From Chryseobacterium sp. MYb7 (GTDB lineage: Bacteria; Bacteroidota; Bacteroidia; Flavobacteriales; Weeksellaceae), in assembly GCF_002979455.1 (NCBI RefSeq), contig NZ_PCOU01000003.1, positions 171,462 to 235,461 of the forward strand: DNA of 64,000 nucleotides, in the 5' to 3' direction. The stretch's first letter is position 1. The number at the start of each line of letters is the position of its first letter. The notes beneath the pieces are model-generated. The model was not told where the DNA came from and did not search any database. It worked only from the letters and a program-made list of their open reading frames with translations. A program made the translations under genes and the position numbers. Shown here piece by piece: positions 60,470 to 64,000 of the stretch.

Positions 60470-63334
60470 TTAATTAGAAGCACCTGCTTTTACAGCTGTG
60501 ACTTCTGCTTTTTTAGGTTCTTCTTTTTTAGCCTTTTCCCAACCATCTTCCGGCATTAAGGTTGCCACGATTCTTCCTTTTGTAAGGTATTTTTTGGCAA
60601 CATCCTGAAGGTCTTTTACGGTAAGCGCTTTTACTTTATCCTGGTAATTCAGGATATCATACTTATCACTTCCGTCTAATTGGTTTTTAGCGATAGCATT
60701 CATCCAGAACATATTGTCTTTAAGTTCTGTTTTATTATCATTGTATTCTCCTTCTTTGTACTTATCAAGATCTTTCTGCTCAGGACCATTGTCGATAAGC
60801 TTCTGAAGCTCAGCAATGGCGCTCTTAGTCAATTTATCTGCATTTTCCGGACCACAAGGGAAGTTGATCCCGAAACTGTAAGTACCGTAAGGGATTCTGT
60901 TCATACCTCCTCTTGCTCCTCCACCATAGATACCACTTTCATCTTCTCTTAATTTTTCGATCACCTTGATGGTAGCCACTTCTCCAAGAGCAGATAATGC
61001 TAAGGCTTCTTTCTCGTTGTAAGGCGCTTCTCCACTGTATGAGATAGATACCATACTCTTCGGATCTTTTCCTTTTTTGTACACTTTTGTATAGTCTCCG
61101 GTAATCGTTCTGTATCCCGTATCTTTAAACATGGTAGTTTTTCCTGATGATGGCAGACTGGCAATATACTGCAGTACTTCATCTTTAAACTTCGCTTCAT
61201 CAATATTTCCTACGAAATAGAACTGGAAGTTTCCGGCATTAGCAAATTTCTCTTTGTAGATATCGTATGCTTTTTTATAATCTGTATTCGCCCAGTCTTT
61301 TTCCATTGGAAACAACCCGATGAATCTCGGATTCTTCTGATTCGTGAATTTTGCGTGTTCGTTAGAGAAATAAGCCTGAGGATTTGACAACAGGTTATTC
61401 AGCATTGCCGACTGCTTTTCTTTGTAAGCATTAAAGGAAGCAGGGTTGTAATTTAAGCTTGTAAAATAAGCATACATCAATTCCATAGCTGTTCCTAAAT
61501 CCTTTTGGGTAGTTCTTCCCGAAATTCCTTCAAAAAGATTGGTCACCATAGGATTTACCCCTACTTGTTTACCTGCAAGGTAGTTGGTAAGATCTGCTTT
61601 AGAGAATCCACCTACACCAGCTTCTGTGAGCGCAGAGAAGGCAAACTGTGTTTTATTGTAATCAGCATCCGGAATAAGGGAACTTCCTCCTAAACTTCTT
61701 GCTGTAAATACAATTTCATCGTCTTTGAAATCAGTTTTCTTGAAAGTTACTTTTGCTCCGTTGCTTAATGTCCAGGTTGTTGTTCCTAACTTAGCATCCG
61801 TTTCTGTTTTAGCAATTTTCCCTTCTGATTTAAATGGTTTTATCAGGTTTTTGATGGCAGCCTTTTCTTCATAAGGTTTAAGATCCGCCATTTTTACGGC
61901 ATCAAATGTATTCAGCACCATTGCTTCTGTAGGCATGGTTACATTATCTTTTTTAGGACCTGTAATTACGATCACTCTGCTGTCATCCTTCACCATTTTC
62001 TTGATGATATCATTGGTTTGTGCGAGAGTAACAGATGGTAAGAAAGATTTGGTATCTTCATATTCCCAAGCAATTCCGGGGATTGGTTCCTGCTCCAGGA
62101 AGTTTCTTACATATTCCCCTATGAGTCTGTCACTTTCAGTCTTATCTCTGTTGTTATAAGATCTTTCAAGATCGGAAAGTACCTGAGATTTTGCTCTGTC
62201 CAGTTCAGACTGTGTAAATCCGAATCTTTTTGCTCTTTCTACTTCCTCCAATAAAACTTTTAATGCATTCAGCTGGTTTCCTTCTTTTACCATAGCAAAT
62301 CCCTGGAAAGCTTCTTTACTTCTTGCATACGTTCCACCGTGGTATACTGATCCAAAAGTAAAAGGAGGGTTTGTAGAGTTGATCAGTTCTCTCAATCTGT
62401 TATTCAACATAGTGGTTGAAAGATTTTCTATAAGACTCTGATTATATTGCTGAACGGTTACATCCGGCGTATAGGCATCAGCATCTTTCATGATAAACTG
62501 TACCATAGAATTGGTTGCATCAGGATCTGTTTCAATTGCTACCAACGTTTCTTTATGATTCGGAAGGTCAAAAGATTTTCTTTCCCTAGGTTTTGAAGGG
62601 TTTTTATATTTGCTGAAGTTATCCTTGATCTTTTTCTCGATTTCATCTACATTGATATCTCCTACCACGATAATCGCCATCAGATCCGGTCTGTACCATT
62701 CCTGGTGGAATTTTCTGATCACATCGGGTTTAAAGTTTTCCAATACTTCTTTTTTACCAATCGGAAGTCTGTCTGCATATTGAGATTTGTACAAAAGCTT
62801 TGGAAGATATTTATCCATCATTCTCTTATCTGGTCCAAGACCTAATCTCAGTTCTTCCAGTACAACTCCTCTCTCTTTATTGATCTGATTGTCTGACAAG
62901 GTTGCATTAAATGCCCAGTCTTCCATTACTTTCAGTCCGGCATCCAGATTTCCAGGTTTATCCAAAGGAACAGGAAGCATGTAAACCGTTTCGTCAAAAC
63001 TGGTGTAAGCATTAAGGTGCTGACCGAATTTCACTCCGATAGATTGTAGAAAGTCTACTAATTTATTATCCGGAAAATTTTTGGTTCCGTTAAAGTTCAT
63101 GTGCTCCATAAAGTGAGCTAATCCTCTTTGATTTTCATCTTCAAGAATAGATCCGGCATTGATTGCCAGACGGAAATCTACTTTTTTCTCAGGTAAAGTG
63201 TTTTTTTTGATGTAGTACTTCATTCCGTTGGAAAGGGTACCGATTCTTACGGACGGATCCACAGGGATATTCTGTCCAAAGGCATTCGCAGACATCAGGA
63301 AAATGACTGCAAATGAAGATAATACTTTTTTCAT
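60470..63334 (-). CDS. M16 family zinc metallopeptidase (copy B)
   Basis: A 954-residue secreted peptidase; the ATG at 63334 gives MKKVLSSFAVIFLMSANAFG as a good signal peptide, while the frame is open to an ATG at 63355. Counted from 63334, the zinc motif HFMEH is at about residues 74-78. It differs from copy A mainly in the middle (about 330-440 and 540-620) and has a longer C-terminus (KKEEPKKAEVTAVKAGASN). The similarity indicates tandem duplication followed by divergence. Function as above. Confidence 0.9.
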   Translation of the reverse strand: MKKVLSSFAVIFLMSANAFGQNIPVDPSVRIGTLSNGMKYYIKKNTLPEKKVDFRLAINAGSILEDENQRGLAHFMEHMNFNGTKNFPDNKLVDFLQSIGVKFGQHLNAYTSFDETVYMLPVPLDKPGNLDAGLKVMEDWAFNATLSDNQINKERGVVLEELRLGLGPDKRMMDKYLPKLLYKSQYADRLPIGKKEVLENFKPDVIRKFHQEWYRPDLMAIIVVGDINVDEIEKKIKDNFSKYKNPSKPRERKSFDLPNHKETLVAIETDPDATNSMVQFIMKDADAYTPDVTVQQYNQSLIENLSTTMLNNRLRELINSTNPPFTFGSVYHGGTYARSKEAFQGFAMVKEGNQLNALKVLLEEVERAKRFGFTQSELDRAKSQVLSDLERSYNNRDKTESDRLIGEYVRNFLEQEPIPGIAWEYEDTKSFLPSVTLAQTNDIIKKMVKDDSRVIVITGPKKDNVTMPTEAMVLNTFDAVKMADLKPYEEKAAIKNLIKPFKSEGKIAKTETDAKLGTTTWTLSNGAKVTFKKTDFKDDEIVFTARSLGGSSLIPDADYNKTQFAFSALTEAGVGGFSKADLTNYLAGKQVGVNPMVTNLFEGISGRTTQKDLGTAMELMYAYFTSLNYNPASFNAYKEKQSAMLNNLLSNPQAYFSNEHAKFTNQKNPRFIGLFPMEKDWANTDYKKAYDIYKEKFANAGNFQFYFVGNIDEAKFKDEVLQYIASLPSSGKTTMFKDTGYRTITGDYTKVYKKGKDPKSMVSISYSGEAPYNEKEALALSALGEVATIKVIEKLREDESGIYGGGARGGMNRIPYGTYSFGINFPCGPENADKLTKSAIAELQKLIDNGPEQKDLDKYKEGEYNDNKTELKDNMFWMNAIAKNQLDGSDKYDILNYQDKVKALTVKDLQDVAKKYLTKGRIVATLMPEDGWEKAKKEEPKKAEVTAVKAGASN

Positions 63335-63441
63335 GGTATTTGATTTTATTTGCATGCTAAAAGTATCAATTCTTCACAAGCTGAAGAAATACTATGTCAA
63401 AAATTTATAGTTAAATTTGAGTTAAAAGTATTAAAACACAA

Positions 63442-63466
63442 AAAAACCGGGAATTTCCCGGTTTTT
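63442..63466 (-). terminator. Terminator after the truncated gene
   Basis: AAAAACCGGGAA-T-TTCCCGGTTTTT, a perfect 12-bp stem with a single central base, 20 nt after the stop of the remnant gene; minus-strand T-run. Confidence 0.85.
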
Positions 63467-63486
63467 ATCTCTTAAAAAGTGATTTT

Positions 63487-63897
63487 TTATTTAAAATCAG
63501 CATCCGTAACTCCGGAGTTGATTACCACTTTTGTAGTTTTGATTGTCATTTTCTGACCACCACCTTCAGCTTCTACTTCAGCAGGAAACTGTAGTCCGTC
63601 TACCGCTATATAACTTTTGATTGTTGCTTTACCTTCTCCAGCATCCGTCTTATACAAAAGTCCGGTTCCGGCATCGAAATAAAACTTTCCTTTGTCTGAA
63701 GACAATACATTATAATCTTTTCCGTCCAGTTTTTCTATAGATACAGTCTGAAAATTAGAAGCATCAAAAGCTAAAGCATCAATTGGTTTTCCTTTTTTCA
63801 GCTCAGCAATTTTGTCAGCAGGGATGTCTGTTTTAGTTCCCATCTGATCAAAATATCCTTTCTCACCGTCAAAAAGCTGAATCATTTCTTTTCCCAT
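63487..63897 (-). pseudogene. 5'-truncated remnant of M16-associated protein
   Basis: A 136-codon frame with the look of the C-terminal ~140 residues of the flavobacterial protein family found beside or fused to M16 peptidases (DALAFDASNFQ, VEKLDGKDYNVLS-like, SYIAVDGLQFPAEVEAEGGG and TTKVVINSGVTDADFK). Codons upstream of the ATG at 63897 continue plausible homology (KFKSVQSL) but an in-frame TAA follows within about 12 codons and there is no signal peptide. I infer loss of the 5' half. It could alternatively be expressed from 63897 as a short protein. Confidence 0.6.
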
Positions 63898-64000
63898 CAG
63901 CGATTGTACGGATTTGAATTTATGGTATTGTTAAATAATTATAGATAATTGCTTGTTAAGTTTCAAAAATAAGAGCTTTAATGATATTTCCATCATATGC
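63898..64000. other. AT-rich window end
   Basis: About 100 bases without a recognisable gene. If the remnant at 63487 is real, its missing 5' part is not present here in any frame I can recognise. Confidence 0.4.

Noticed and set aside
1..64000. CRISPR arrays, tRNA or rRNA genes, prophage, insertion sequences
   Set aside because: No spaced direct repeat series, cloverleaf-like sequence, rRNA segment, integrase, transposase or phage structural gene was seen.

Overview
The window looks like a chromosomal segment of a Flavobacteriia species, most likely Chryseobacterium or a close relative in the Weeksellaceae. The base composition is AT-rich, the flavobacterial -7 box TAnnTTTG recurs ahead of genes (sometimes with TTG about 19-21 bp upstream), Shine-Dalgarno sequences are not evident, and many proteins are typical of the group: OstA-like protein, START-like domain protein, DUF6341/DUF6427, a YqgE protein and large two-domain M16 peptidases with secretion signals ending in FAQ or FGQ. 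I see no rRNA, tRNA, CRISPR array, insertion sequence or prophage. This is mostly chromosomal backbone with small accessory clusters rich in regulators. Layout. 1-4178: non-coding start, then minus-strand exported proteins and a TPR/AraC membrane regulator. 4464-9989: a two-regulator operon, an SDR oxidoreductase with AraC-like tandem sites in front, another AraC regulator and a serine hydrolase. 10071-16306: rimM-rpsP, a membrane protein/nitroreductase pair, a GreA-like protein, DUF805, SRPBCC and an M3 oligopeptidase. 16399-25137: small stress and accessory genes (DUF1801, TPR, YqaE, ArsR with two AHSA1-like proteins, methyltransferase, serine hydrolase, TetR/MFS pair, VOC lipoprotein). 24623-27827: a TetR regulator facing a small membrane operon, GNAT, AraC, flavodoxin-fold quinone reductase. 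27828-30795: tyrS with an attenuator-like leader, exoribonuclease, GNAT. 30925-36785: a six-gene Ter/TerY-phosphorylation cluster (kinase, PP2C, two vWA TerY proteins, two TerD proteins). 36963-49445: housekeeping (panD, flippase-like protein, HU, pdxH, yqgE, amidase, aminotransferases, Fur-OstA, kup, pdhB). 49681-57245: DUF2147, sulfatase, pssA, exonuclease, FAH hydrolase, UspA, membrane proteins, DUF3109. 57327-63897: two tandem M16 peptidases and the apparent 5'-truncated remnant of a third, associated gene. The most interesting non-coding observations are: a factor-independent terminator ending about 20 nt before the tyrS start, preceded by a short reading frame with a Tyr-Tyr pair and a possible antiterminator; paired operators for four regulators (a 17-bp palindrome twice at 4237 and 4444, AraC-type direct repeats at 6224, an ArsR-type palindrome at 17615, and two different TetR-type operators at 22594/23219 and 25164); a 46-codon small gene translationally coupled to a membrane protein; and an interspersed repeat fragment that seems to have been inserted in frame into the M3 peptidase. 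The Ter cluster is the best multi-gene system; its architecture is known from comparative genomics but its biochemistry is poorly described.
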